Assembly: GCA_049698695.1 (NCBI GenBank)
Contig: JBAVYH010000092.1
Span: 12,828 to 76,827, forward strand
DNA from: Bog-375 sp049698695
Lineage (GTDB): Bacteria; Acidobacteriota; Terriglobia; Bryobacterales; Bryobacteraceae
Direction: 5' to 3'
DNA length: 64,000 nt
Part shown: piece after piece, positions 63,966-64,000 of the stretch
How the letters are laid out: the number at the start of each line of letters is the position of its first letter
Position numbering within the stretch: the stretch's first letter is position 1
Notes under the pieces: model-generated
What the model saw: the letters and a program-made list of their open reading frames with translations, nothing else
Told to the model about the DNA's origin: nothing
The model's database searches: none
Translations under genes and position numbers: made by a program

Positions 63966-64000
63966 AAACCTGCCATGCCAGTAATGCCAGTAAATCCAAC

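Noticed and set aside
55997..64000. A second copy of the tRNA-Arg 3' end as attR
   Set aside because: No match to the T-arm and acceptor end was found in this part of the window.

Overview
The window looks like chromosomal DNA of a soil Acidobacteriota, most like the Bryobacterales/Solibacterales ('Candidatus Solibacter' type). This is inferred from the high GC content, the complete Alternative Complex III plus caa3 oxidase operon, the fused E2-E1 2-oxoglutarate dehydrogenase (Kgd type), a PEP-CTERM-like protein, many glycoside hydrolases, and start codons sitting just downstream of -10-like hexamers. No 16S gene or other marker in the window settles the lineage.

Region 1 (1-9021) is a hemicellulose-use locus: the end of a GH2-type enzyme, mtgA, an O-methyltransferase, a small secreted protein, a ROK regulator, a GH3 beta-glycosidase, a GPH-family sugar symporter, a GH10 xylanase and a DoxX protein. 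Region 2 (9102-13753, minus strand) is a surface-polysaccharide cluster with a GT2-GT4 fusion, a small coiled-coil protein, GDP-mannose 4,6-dehydratase and a GT4 enzyme. Region 3 (14023-29923) holds acetyl-CoA synthetase, a PEP-CTERM-like protein, GH35-type and GH27 enzymes, an FRG-domain protein, an FMN reductase, Kgd, a nuclease-fold-like protein, an orphan HigA-type regulator, and a secreted glycosidase with two carbohydrate-binding-like modules.

Region 4 (29942-42545, minus strand) is one compact respiratory operon: actABCDEF, a membrane protein, sco, then coxB-coxA-coxC-coxIV of an A2-type caa3 oxidase. It would pass electrons from quinol through ACIII and cytochrome c to oxygen. A 106-bp inverted-repeat element separates actD from actE. 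Region 5 (42724-49172) is mixed: an Ntn amidohydrolase, a broken fused T6SS-type sheath gene, hemD, a methyltransferase, an Hfq-like protein and a deoxyhypusine-synthase-like protein. Region 6 (49248-54755) is the parB-parA-rsmG-mnmG block with two parS sites, followed by divergent purD and tRNA-Arg(CCT), a set typically found near chromosomal origins.

Region 7 (54756 to the right edge) is a probable integrated mobilizable or conjugative element next to tRNA-Arg. It carries an integrase, an excisionase-like protein, an IncP-like DNA-transfer module (traM-, traL- and traK-like genes on minus; traJ-like and relaxase genes on plus) around a 348-bp intergenic region with phased TTCGAC repeats that looks like an oriT. 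Cargo includes a multiply frameshifted YhcG/DUF1016 nuclease pseudogene, an AbiEii-type nucleotidyltransferase with an overlapping small partner, a SWIM zinc-finger protein, and at the window edge two copies of a CRISPR-like palindromic repeat. No mating-pore genes and no second att site are visible, so the element probably continues past 64000 or is only mobilizable.
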